DNA from: Chloroflexota bacterium
GTDB taxonomy: Bacteria; Chloroflexota; Anaerolineae; JACRMK01
Direction of reading: 5' to 3'
Assembly: GCA_016200765.1 (NCBI GenBank)
Contig: JACQEC010000273.1
Coordinates: forward strand, 1-6,957
Length of the DNA stretch: 6,957 nt
Each line of letters opens with the position of its first letter. Within the stretch, counting starts at the first letter, position 1. Of this stretch, positions 1 to 6,570 are shown piece after piece. The notes beneath the pieces were generated by a model. It worked only from the letters and a program-made list of their open reading frames with translations. It was not told the origin of the DNA and ran no database searches. A program made the position numbers and the translations under genes.

Positions 1-1181
1 CGGTGCTGATCACCGTCACGTTTGCCACCTTCGATCCGCATGTGCTGTACGACCCCTACAACAACCGCTGGCTGGTTACCGCCACCGCCTATGGCGGGTC
101 TCCCGACTCCTCGCTGTTGATTGGCGCCTCGGCGACGAGCGACCCAACCGGCATCTGGTATCTGTTCCGCGTGGACGCCGACAGCGGCGACACCACCTGG
201 GCCGACTACCCGACCATGGGCTTCAATAAAGACTGGGTGGCCGTCTCGCTCAACATGTTTACGAACTCCTCGAATGCGTTCTCAACCGGCAAGACTTATG
301 TGTTCAACAAAGCCAACCTGTTTGCCAACAACAGCGCGGGCTCGTTCGTCTATACGACCGGCAGCAGCGCGTTCACCCTCGTGCCGGCCGTCACGTTCGA
401 CAACAGCCTCAACACCGTCCATCTCGTGCGGCACTCTAGCAGCGCCAGCGGCTTGATCAAAAAATCCACGCTGGTGGGCGACGCGCCTGCGATGCCCACG
501 TTCACGCTGGATACAGCCACGGTCACTTCGGCGCTGGGAAGTTGGTCGGTGCCGGGGGGCGATTTCCTGCCCCAGCCCAACAGCGCGCGATTCATTGACG
601 TGGGCGACGCGCGCATGCGGAGTGTGGTCTATCGCAACGGCACGCTGTGGTGCACGCAGACCATCGTGCTGCCGGCGGGCGGCGCGCCGACCCATGCGGC
701 GTTGCAGTGGTGGCAGCTCGACAGCAACGCGAGCAGTTCAACCATCCTCCAGCAGGGGCGCCTCGAAGACCCCTCGGCCACGCAGTCGAATAGCGGCTAT
801 CACTACGCCTATCCCGCTCTGGCCGTGAACCTCGCGGGCGATGTGCTGGTCGGTTTCTCGCGCTTCTCATTGGCCAGCTACGCCAGCGCAGGCTATGCCT
901 ACCATTTCGCGGGCGACGCGGCCGGCACGCTGCGCGACCCGGTAGTGCTGAAAGCCGGCGAAGACGTGTATGTCAAAACCTATGGCGGCTCGCGCAACCG
1001 CTGGGGTGACTACAGCAACACCGTGGTGGACCCGCTGAACGATCTGGATATGTGGACGATACAGGAGTATGCGGCGACGGCCAGCCCGCCGGGCAGTAGC
1101 AGCGACGGCGCCGGGCGCTGGGCCACGTGGTGGGGACAGATGGTATTACAGCATCTGTACCTGCCGACGATTTTGAAGTGA
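1..1181 (+). CDS. Secreted beta-propeller-like protein, 3' part (5' end off window)
   Basis: The reading frame is open from the left edge to a TGA at 1179-1181, about 392 residues. The GTG at position 3 is only the first possible start in view, so the true start almost certainly lies upstream. No catalytic motif is recognised. The protein is rich in Gly, Ser, Thr, Asn and aromatic residues and contains conserved-looking blocks: FDPHVLYDPYNNRW near the start, TSDPTGIWYLFRV and WADYPTMGFNKDW around residues 45-80, and RNRWGDYSNTVVDP followed by WTIQEYA near residues 330-355. I recall these blocks from large secreted bacterial proteins with sialidase-like or propeller folds, which suggests an extracellular structural, binding or hydrolytic role. 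The last residues, HLYLPTILK, resemble the short C-terminal LPLVLK-type ending I recall from secreted Chloroflexota proteins. The next gene lies 303 bp downstream, so it is probably a separate unit. The coding call is firm, the function is not. Confidence 0.85.
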   Translation, partial: VLITVTFATFDPHVLYDPYNNRWLVTATAYGGSPDSSLLIGASATSDPTGIWYLFRVDADSGDTTWADYPTMGFNKDWVAVSLNMFTNSSNAFSTGKTYVFNKANLFANNSAGSFVYTTGSSAFTLVPAVTFDNSLNTVHLVRHSSSASGLIKKSTLVGDAPAMPTFTLDTATVTSALGSWSVPGGDFLPQPNSARFIDVGDARMRSVVYRNGTLWCTQTIVLPAGGAPTHAALQWWQLDSNASSSTILQQGRLEDPSATQSNSGYHYAYPALAVNLAGDVLVGFSRFSLASYASAGYAYHFAGDAAGTLRDPVVLKAGEDVYVKTYGGSRNRWGDYSNTVVDPLNDLDMWTIQEYAATASPPGSSSDGAGRWATWWGQMVLQHLYLPTILK

Positions 1182-1263
1182 GCGGTTGCGCCGTGAAGGC
1201 TTCAATGACTGACGATGGCCGGTAGCGTTAATTTATAGACGAGCCCCCAATCGCATCCACCCG

Positions 1264-1376
1264 ATGGCTCCCTCTTCCCATCCGGCTGAAGCCTGCCCTC
1301 CTGCGCTATCGTTTGGAGCGTAGGCTTCAGCCGGTCTCATGGCTCCCCTTCCCCACCCGGCTGAAGCCTGTGCTCC
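1264..1376. repeat. Three-copy intergenic GC-rich repeat (+/-/+)
   Basis: The 303-bp spacer 1182-1484 holds three copies of a 21-bp unit with core CCGGCTGAAGCCT. They lie at 1281-1301 (plus), 1315-1335 (minus) and 1356-1376 (plus). All three keep the 13-bp core exactly. The two plus copies extend leftwards as an imperfect direct repeat of about 38 bp that begins ATGGCTCCC (from 1264 and 1339). Copies 1 and 2, and copies 2 and 3, can each form a perfect 13-bp hairpin stem, so two alternative hairpins compete for the middle copy. The layout is REP-like. It could stabilise or end the upstream transcript, or be a non-autonomous mobile repeat. No U-tract follows, so a classical Rho-independent terminator is not supported. 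In the rest of the spacer I see only the promoter candidate at 1443-1470. Confidence 0.85.
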
Positions 1377-1442
1377 GATGGCATCTTCTAGGGAGCGAGC
1401 GTTATCACTTTGAAATCTCCCCGAAAAAATGATGCGCGGCTC

Positions 1443-1470
1443 TTTACTTTCAGAAAATTCATGATACAAT
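1443..1470 (+). promoter_or_regulatory. Candidate sigma70-type promoter, near-leaderless
   Basis: TTTACT (1443-1448, 4 of 6 matches to TTGACA) and TACAAT (1465-1470, 5 of 6 matches to TATAAT) are 16 bp apart. They lie in a locally AT-rich stretch of an otherwise GC-rich region. A start of transcription about 7 nt past the -10 box would leave only some 8 nt before the ATG at 1485. No Shine-Dalgarno sequence is visible in that interval, which fits a nearly leaderless mRNA. A second in-frame ATG at 1494 is also possible. Both boxes were identified by eye. Confidence 0.4.
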
Positions 1471-1484
1471 TTTAGCCAGCAAGC

Positions 1485-3701
1485 ATGACAACAATGGCTG
1501 TTGTTCACCAATTGCGCGCCCACGACGGGCGGGGAAGCACCGATGCCCCCGCGCTCTGCGTGGTTCCACGCGCCAACCAACGGCCGCCCCTGTACGTCCT
1601 CATTGATTGCCTTCCCCCGGACGACAACGACCAACTGACCACCCGCATCGCCAAAGCCTGCGCTCAAGCCTATCGTCAGGCGCGCGGCCATCCGACCGGC
1701 GCGCTGGCGGGGCTAGTACGCGCGGCCCGCGCCGCCGCCCCACGCTCCGGCGCGGCAGAGAATACCGTGGTGGGCATCAGCGCCCTCAGCATCGGCGATG
1801 GCGAAGCCTTCCTGTCGCAGGTCGAGCCGGCGGCTTGCTGGCTGCTGCGCGATGGGGCCTTGACCCGCTGGCCGGCGCTGTCGCCGTGGCTGAACCCGCG
1901 GATGACCAATCATCTGCTGGCCGTTCTGATTGCCGATACCGCTGAAGAGCCGCCGGCCGCGCCGATGGCGACCCGCATCCCCGTCCAAGATGGCGACCGC
2001 CTGCTGTTGGCGACGAGCGCGGTGGCGCGGCAGATTGGCGATTTTCTCATCGCCGAGGCGATGGCGCAAGAGGACCCGGCGTTTGCCCTGCACGAATTGG
2101 CGCCCGATCTGGAGTTCACGGCGGTCAGTCTCGCCATTCAACACACCGGTCCAACCCCCGGCGCGGCGCGCGGCGACCTTGCGCTTCGCGGCGTTGCGCC
2201 AACCCCCCAGCGCACCGCAAGCCTTGAACGCGCTGTCCCCCAAGAGCCTGAACCCGCCTACCAGCGCAAGCCGCCAACCGCGCGCGCGCCTCAAGCGCGC
2301 CCTCAACGTTCGCAGGACTCGTCCGGGCAGGGCGGTTTGTGGAACCTACTGCCCTACGCGCACGCCGCCGGGTACGCGCTTCTGCTGGCGCTCAAGGCGC
2401 TTTGGGCGGTTCTGCGCTTCGTCCTCGGCTTCCTCGCCCGCATGTTGCCGGCGCACGACCAGCCCGAAGAGCCGCGCGCCACACACCCGGCACAGCGCGC
2501 CTCGCGAGCCACCTCGCGCAGTGTGAAAGAGTCACAGCCGTGGACGGGGCGCGTCCTGCTCACGCTCGCGGTGTGCATCCCCTTGCTGGTTCTGGTGGGC
2601 TCGTGCTGGGTCAGCCAGGAACAGGGCGCGGCCCAACAGCGGCGCGTGACCGACCTCGCGGCGCGCGCGACTACGGCCTACCAATCGGCGCTCGGCGAGG
2701 TCAGCCCCGACACGCGCAAAACCGTGCTGATCACCGCCAGCCAGCTTGTCGAAGAAGCGATCAGCCTCTCGCCCAAAGACGCATCGCTGAAGGCGTTGCA
2801 GCTGAAGGTCGGCGCCGAGCTCGATCAGCTGGCCAACGTCACCAAGTTTTTCTTTCACCCGGTTTTGGCCGAGTTCAAGGACAAAGACAGCAAGCCGACG
2901 GCGGTCGTCGCCAGAGGCAATGAAATCTATGTGCTGGACAGCGGCCTCAACCGCCTGTACAAATTCCTGCTGAACGAGGCCAAAGATGATGTCCAGCAGA
3001 ACCCCAACCCCATCGTCATGCGGCAGGGCGACCAGCGCGGCGCGATGGTGGTCGGGGCGCTGGCCGACATCTTCTGGGGCACGCCGGGCGGCGGGCGGGG
3101 CAATAGCAGTATCCTGACCTTGACCGCTGGCCGACAAGTGGTCGAGTACCTGCCGGCCAAAGGCATCAACGCGCTCAACCTGGGCGCGGTGGTAGGCTGG
3201 GAAGAAGCGACGCTGGCCGAAAGTTTTAATGGCAACGTCTACGTTCTCGACGCTCGCACCAACCGCATCCTGAAGTACCAGCCGACGGGCGACGAGTATC
3301 GCAACCCGCCCGCCGACTACGTGGCCGCCGGTGAGCGGGTGGACTTCGCCGGCGCGACCGATATGGCGATTGATGGTTTCCTGTACGTGCTCATCGCCGA
3401 CGGCACCCTCATGAAGTTCGACAGCGGCCACCTGATACCGTTCGAGAGAAAGGGCCTCGACCTCCCCCTGCGCAAGCCGGTGGCGATGGTCGCGCAGGTC
3501 AACTCGCCCTCCCTCTATATCGCGGACGCCGGCAACCAGCGCATCGTCCAGTTGAGCAAGAGTGGAGAATACCAGCGCCAGCTCAAGCCCGATCTGCCCG
3601 CGGTGATGAGCAACCTGCGCGGCCTTAGCGTGGACGAACTGAACAAGCGCTTCTATTTCATCAACGATAACAAGCTCTACATGGGCACGCTGCAAAACTA
3701 G
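1485..3701 (+). CDS. Degenerate PP2C-like / membrane / NHL-like beta-propeller protein
   Basis: This 738-residue protein has four parts. Residues about 1-225 resemble a PP2C-family Ser/Thr phosphatase: LYVLID (Asp41) matches the first metal-binding strand, and LLRDGALTRW and GDRLLLATSA match later conserved strands. The usual DG after LLLATS is Ser178-Ala179, and the GDSR-type motif is replaced by QVEPAACW, so it is probably catalytically dead. Residues about 225-285 are a Pro/Arg/Gln-rich linker. Residues about 285-322 are hydrophobic and amphipathic, and about 356-376 form a clear membrane segment after PWTGR. A charged helical stretch leads to a propeller from about residue 455 to the end, with NHL-like strands NEIYVLDSGLNRLYKF, GNVYVLDARTNRILKY, GFLYVLIADGTLMKF and SLYIADAGNQRIVQL. 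The propeller probably lies outside the membrane, with the phosphatase-like part in the cytosol (inference). A signalling or scaffold role is possible. The exact family is not recognised. The ATG at 1485 is the start nearest the candidate promoter. Confidence 0.88.
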   Translation: MTTMAVVHQLRAHDGRGSTDAPALCVVPRANQRPPLYVLIDCLPPDDNDQLTTRIAKACAQAYRQARGHPTGALAGLVRAARAAAPRSGAAENTVVGISALSIGDGEAFLSQVEPAACWLLRDGALTRWPALSPWLNPRMTNHLLAVLIADTAEEPPAAPMATRIPVQDGDRLLLATSAVARQIGDFLIAEAMAQEDPAFALHELAPDLEFTAVSLAIQHTGPTPGAARGDLALRGVAPTPQRTASLERAVPQEPEPAYQRKPPTARAPQARPQRSQDSSGQGGLWNLLPYAHAAGYALLLALKALWAVLRFVLGFLARMLPAHDQPEEPRATHPAQRASRATSRSVKESQPWTGRVLLTLAVCIPLLVLVGSCWVSQEQGAAQQRRVTDLAARATTAYQSALGEVSPDTRKTVLITASQLVEEAISLSPKDASLKALQLKVGAELDQLANVTKFFFHPVLAEFKDKDSKPTAVVARGNEIYVLDSGLNRLYKFLLNEAKDDVQQNPNPIVMRQGDQRGAMVVGALADIFWGTPGGGRGNSSILTLTAGRQVVEYLPAKGINALNLGAVVGWEEATLAESFNGNVYVLDARTNRILKYQPTGDEYRNPPADYVAAGERVDFAGATDMAIDGFLYVLIADGTLMKFDSGHLIPFERKGLDLPLRKPVAMVAQVNSPSLYIADAGNQRIVQLSKSGEYQRQLKPDLPAVMSNLRGLSVDELNKRFYFINDNKLYMGTLQN

Positions 3702-3706
3702 CACCG

Positions 3707-3866
3707 GATAGCCGATGGCAGATAGCGAATAGCAGATAGCCATCAGCCATCGGCCATCCGCCATCGGCCATCAGCCATCAGCCATCCGCCATCCGCCATC
3801 CGCCATCCGCCATCGGCTATCGGCCATCCGCCATCAGCCATCAGCCATCAGCCATCGGCTATCGGC
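3707..3866. repeat. Heptanucleotide repeat array, inverted then direct units
   Basis: From 3741 to 3866 there are 18 uninterrupted 7-bp units: CATCAGC x6, CATCCGC x6, CATCGGC x4 and TATCGGC x2. Almost all variation is at position 5 of the unit. Immediately to the left, 3707-3740 holds about five units of the same family in the opposite orientation (GATAGCC GATGGCA GATAGCG AATAGCA GATAGC). The inverted segment 3707-3719 (GATAGCCGATGGC) is an exact complement of 3809-3821 and again of 3851-3863, so long alternative hairpins can form. The array begins 5 bp after one stop codon and ends 8 bp before the next ATG. It resembles the short tandemly repeated heptanucleotides known from cyanobacteria (established class), but I cannot assign it to a named family. 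It may act as a transcript-end or processing structure, or have no function. Confidence 0.95.
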
Positions 3867-3874
3867 TTTCGCCC

Positions 3875-5386
3875 ATGCCCCGTCCCCTCGCCTATCTCAC
3901 CGTCTTCGTCTCGTCGGCCTCTGTCATGGTCGTCGAGCTCGTCGCCGGACGGCTGGTCGCGCCGGCGCTGGGCGTCTCGTTGTACACGTGGACGACGGTC
4001 ATCGGCGTGATTCTGGGCGGCATCGGGCTGGGCAACTACCTCGGCGGCCACTTGGCCGACCGCCACCCGCGGCGGCGCACGCTGGTCGTGCTGTTGCTGC
4101 TGGGCGCGCTGGCCGCGCTCAACATCATCCTCACCCTGAACATCGCGGAGTATTACCAACTGATGCCGTCGGCGTGGCCGATTGTGCTGCGCTTCACCTT
4201 CAGCATCGCCAGCGTGTTCTTTGTCCCCACCTGCCTGCTGGGCACGATCACGCCGGTGGTCATCAAACTCTCGCTCAAAGATTTAGACCGCGCGGGCGGC
4301 ACGGTGGGCTCGCTGTACGCGGTTTCGCTGATCGGCAGTATTGTTGGCACCTTTGCCACCGGTTTCTACCTGATCGCGTGGCTGGGCACGCGCCCGCTGA
4401 TCGCGCTGGTCGCCGGCACGCTGGCCCTGCTGGCGTTGCTGGTTGCGGGGAGAAGTTGGGGGAAGCGGGAGAGCGCACTGCTCGCCCTGCTGCCGGTTCT
4501 ATTGGGGCTGGAACTTGTCGAGAACCGCTTGGCATCGCCCTGCCTGCGCGAATCAAACTACTTCTGTATCCGGGTGACGCTTGAGCCGGGCGACGAGCCG
4601 ATCAAGACCCTCTATCTGGATCGCCTGCTTCACTCCTACTGGTCGGTCAGCAACCCGCTCGACCTTGTTTATCCGTATGAGAACGCCTACGCCGTCGTCG
4701 CGGCCTATGTGGCGCGCCGCCAGCCGGCTTTTGAGGCATTCTCCATCGGCGGGGGCGGCTACGTGTTCCCGTACTACCTGACGCAAGTCTATCCACAGAG
4801 CCGTGTCAGCGTCGCGGAGATTGACCCAGCCGTGACCGAGGTGGCGCGCGCGGAGTTTGCGCTCCATGATAACCCGCCGGTGGAGATTTACCACGAAGAC
4901 GCGCGTTTCTACCTGTCCAACCCCGCGGACGCGGCGCGCCGCTTCGATCTGATCATCGGCGACGCCTTTAACGACTTCGCGGTGCCCTACCACCTCACCA
5001 CCCGCGAGTTTGACGAACTGGTGAAGTCGCGTCTGAAGCCCGGCGGCATCTACATGGCTAACATCATTGATATGCCGGCCTATGGCCACTTCTTCCGCGC
5101 CTATGTGCGGACGATGCAGACCGTGTTTGACACGGTGCTGGTGCTGGGCGGCAACGACTTCCCCGATGATGAAGCGCGGCAGACCTATGTGGTCGTCGCG
5201 GGCGACAGCAGTCTGAACGCGGTCGAGCTGGCGCAAATCGCCGCCACCAAACCCGATTGGGCGCGCGCCGCGGCGGAGATGAAACCCCTGCGCCTGCGCA
5301 GTTATCTGAACAAAGAATCGCCGCTCATCTTGAGCGACGATTATGTGCCGACCGATAACTTGCTGGCGCCGGTATTCGGGAACTGA
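3875..5386 (+). CDS. Fused membrane / spermidine synthase-like protein
   Basis: This 503-residue protein has two parts. Residues about 1-215 hold six or seven membrane helices, with a conserved early block (VVELVAGRLVAPALG, then GLGNYLGGHLADRHPRRR) typical of the membrane part of fused MFS/spermidine-synthase-like proteins. Residues about 240-480 form a SAM-dependent methyltransferase/aminopropyltransferase fold: LYLDRLLHSYW, the glycine loop GGGGYVF (Gly292-295), the acidic EIDPAV (Glu315, Asp317), HEDAR (Asp342) and FDLIIGDAFND (Asp363, Asp367). True spermidine synthases have a D-x-x-D-P loop where this protein has D363-A-F-N-D, so an aminopropyl transfer from decarboxylated SAM to putrescine is not assured. 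The substrate is unknown. The active domain probably faces the cytosol. The ATG at 3875 is the first possible start after an in-frame TAG at 3737, because the repeat array between them has no start codon. No Shine-Dalgarno sequence is visible. It may be read through from the gene ending at 3701. Confidence 0.92.
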   Translation: MPRPLAYLTVFVSSASVMVVELVAGRLVAPALGVSLYTWTTVIGVILGGIGLGNYLGGHLADRHPRRRTLVVLLLLGALAALNIILTLNIAEYYQLMPSAWPIVLRFTFSIASVFFVPTCLLGTITPVVIKLSLKDLDRAGGTVGSLYAVSLIGSIVGTFATGFYLIAWLGTRPLIALVAGTLALLALLVAGRSWGKRESALLALLPVLLGLELVENRLASPCLRESNYFCIRVTLEPGDEPIKTLYLDRLLHSYWSVSNPLDLVYPYENAYAVVAAYVARRQPAFEAFSIGGGGYVFPYYLTQVYPQSRVSVAEIDPAVTEVARAEFALHDNPPVEIYHEDARFYLSNPADAARRFDLIIGDAFNDFAVPYHLTTREFDELVKSRLKPGGIYMANIIDMPAYGHFFRAYVRTMQTVFDTVLVLGGNDFPDDEARQTYVVVAGDSSLNAVELAQIAATKPDWARAAAEMKPLRLRSYLNKESPLILSDDYVPTDNLLAPVFGN

Positions 5387-5391
5387 CTTGT

Positions 5392-5450
5392 AATTTTTGA
5401 TTTGAGATTGGCACGATGCGCGAAAAATCTAAAATCTGAAATCAAAAATT
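5392..5450. repeat. AT-rich inverted repeat between convergent genes, possible bidirectional terminator
   Basis: The left arm 5392-5409 and right arm 5433-5450 are complementary at 17 of 18 positions, with a 23-nt loop. The arms are AATTTTTGATTT-type and very AT-rich in a GC-rich region. The right part is also heptameric: AAAATCT, AAAATCT, GAAATCA, AAAATTG from 5424 to 5451, and the left arm is the same family inverted. The hairpin sits 5 bp after the stop of the plus-strand gene and about 50 bp after the stop of the converging minus-strand gene. That is where a shared transcription end would be expected. The stem is not GC-rich and has no clean U-tract after it, so termination is an inference. 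Confidence 0.8.
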
Positions 5451-5501
5451 GATCTGGCGTTCTCGGCGGTGAACACGAAACGTGTCAGTGACTGGAACGG
5501 T

Positions 5502-6149
5502 TCACACTTCTCTCAACTCCACCTGCATCGCTTCGCCCCACTCCACCAGCGCGTAATACCCCATCCACGCCGGGCCGCAATTGACGATCAGCGTGCCGTT
5601 GTGCTGGGCGGTGCCGCGCGCTTCGTGAATGTGGCCGCACAGGACCACCTGGAGAGCACAGCGGTCGAGCGCGGCGCGCACCGCATGACTGCCGCCGTGC
5701 TGCTTGTTGTAGGCGAGGTCCACCAAGCCAAACGGCGGCGGGTGTGAGACGAGGACTTTGCGCGGCGCGGTGGCAATCTGCCGGTAGCCGCTCTCCAGCC
5801 AGCCGCCCAGCGTCTCCTCGCTCACTTCCCACGTATTACCCAGATGCGGCGCGGCCGCCGACACGCCGCAGAAGCCCACGCCCTGAATGAGACGGCCGCG
5901 GCCGGTCAATGAGTTGCCGTCCTTCACCATCTGCTTCTCGATCAACTCGTCGTCACAGTTGCCCGTGACCGTCACGACAGCGGGCGCGCGCTCGCGGCAG
6001 AGGCTCACCGCCGCCGCGGCTTCGTCGGGACTGCCGAGATGGGTGATGTCGCCGGGCAGCACAATCACATCGGCGGTTGCGGCGTGGGCGAGGATGCGGC
6101 GCAGTTGTTTCAGGTTGCCGTGAATGTCGGCGATGGCGAGCAGGCGCAT
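5502..6149 (-). CDS. Icc-related calcineurin-like metallophosphoesterase
   Basis: This 215-residue protein carries the complete metal-site motif series of calcineurin-like phosphoesterases. The motifs are ADIHGN (Asp8, His10), PGDITH (Asp34), TGNCD (Asn64, Asp66), SHPPPFG (His136) and CGHIHEARG (His173, His175). These residues bind two metal ions and support hydrolysis of a phosphomono- or diester; the substrate cannot be read from sequence. The GNCD form, with Cys in place of the usual His, occurs in YfcE-like and Icc-related small phosphoesterases, and the pattern GDITHLG with a VNCGPA ending fits the Icc-related group (COG2129-like). No signal peptide or membrane helix is seen, so it is cytosolic. 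The ATG at 6149 is preferred because the motif ADIHGN then starts at the usual distance. A TTG at 6161 would add MTLP. It is last in a three-gene minus-strand run, 38 nt after its neighbour, and converges on the membrane/spermidine-synthase-like gene. Confidence 0.93.
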   Translation of the reverse strand: MRLLAIADIHGNLKQLRRILAHAATADVIVLPGDITHLGSPDEAAAAVSLCRERAPAVVTVTGNCDDELIEKQMVKDGNSLTGRGRLIQGVGFCGVSAAAPHLGNTWEVSEETLGGWLESGYRQIATAPRKVLVSHPPPFGLVDLAYNKQHGGSHAVRAALDRCALQVVLCGHIHEARGTAQHNGTLIVNCGPAWMGYYALVEWGEAMQVELREV

Positions 6150-6187
6150 AGGCAAGGTCAAAGCAAACAGCCGTCAATCCGATTTCC

Positions 6188-6568
6188 CTATCTTCCTCTT
6201 GCCTCGTTCTTTTTCATTCGCGCTTTAATCAGCTTCTTGACTAACGCAACGGGAAGCGGCTTATCCATCGGTAAGCGAACGGTCGCCTGGGTGGTTTCGT
6301 AATCTTTTAACGCCTCTTGATGTTCCTCGATGACCGGAGTGGGTATATAAAGTCCAATATGCTTTTTGAACGCCGCAAAGTAGGCCAGCCGCCCCATGTA
6401 GCCGTAATAAGGCATCCCATAACTGATGCGTTCCTCGGCCGCTGGAGCCGTTTTCTTGATGGTGGCCCGGAGCGCTTGAAGCTTGCTCCGCGCTTCTTGG
6501 GGGGCTTCCGCTATATAGGCGTCTACATCTTGGGGTGTTTTCATCATTTTCTTTGGCGGCGAATTCAT
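6188..6568 (-). CDS. YdhG/DUF1801-like protein (frataxin-like fold)
   Basis: This small soluble protein of 126 residues matches the DUF1801/YdhG family. It has TPQDVDAYIAEAPQEARSKL at residues 11-30, EERISYGMPYY at 45-55, AYFAAFKKHIGLYIP at 62-76, and a basic tail with PMDKPLPVALVKKLIKAR. A Bacillus subtilis member (YdhG, also called Fra) acts as an iron chaperone with a frataxin-like fold; most members are uncharacterised, so that role is only a possibility here. The ATG at 6568 is chosen because GGAG (6577-6580 on the minus strand) lies 8 nt upstream. An open frame continues to an ATG at 6613, but that extension overlaps the upstream gene and adds residues atypical of the family. The start is 2 nt after the stop of the upstream membrane gene, which suggests translational coupling. 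Base composition is close to 50% GC, below the rest of the window. Confidence 0.9.
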   Translation of the reverse strand: MNSPPKKMMKTPQDVDAYIAEAPQEARSKLQALRATIKKTAPAAEERISYGMPYYGYMGRLAYFAAFKKHIGLYIPTPVIEEHQEALKDYETTQATVRLPMDKPLPVALVKKLIKARMKKNEARGR

Positions 6569-6570
6569 TG

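Noticed and set aside
1233..1691. Minus-strand open frame of 152 codons across the 1182-1484 spacer
   Set aside because: Much of it is translated repeat (GQASAGW appears twice because of the direct repeat copies), it overlaps the start of the 738-residue gene, and it lacks a recognisable domain.
2532..3764. Long minus-strand open frame of 410 codons opposite the propeller protein
   Set aside because: It is antisense to a convincing plus-strand gene, has a low-complexity Arg/His/Val/Gln-rich product without motifs, and begins inside the heptad repeats. Long antisense frames are expected at this GC content.
3741..3866. CRISPR array
   Set aside because: The repeats are contiguous 7-mers with no spacers, and no cas gene is nearby.
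4553..5236. Minus-strand open frame of 227 codons opposite the spermidine-synthase-like domain
   Set aside because: It is antisense to a region with clear methyltransferase-fold motifs, and its product has no motif.
5469..5747. Plus-strand open frame of 92 codons opposite the metallophosphoesterase
   Set aside because: It is antisense to a gene with a complete set of metal-binding motifs, and has no motif of its own.
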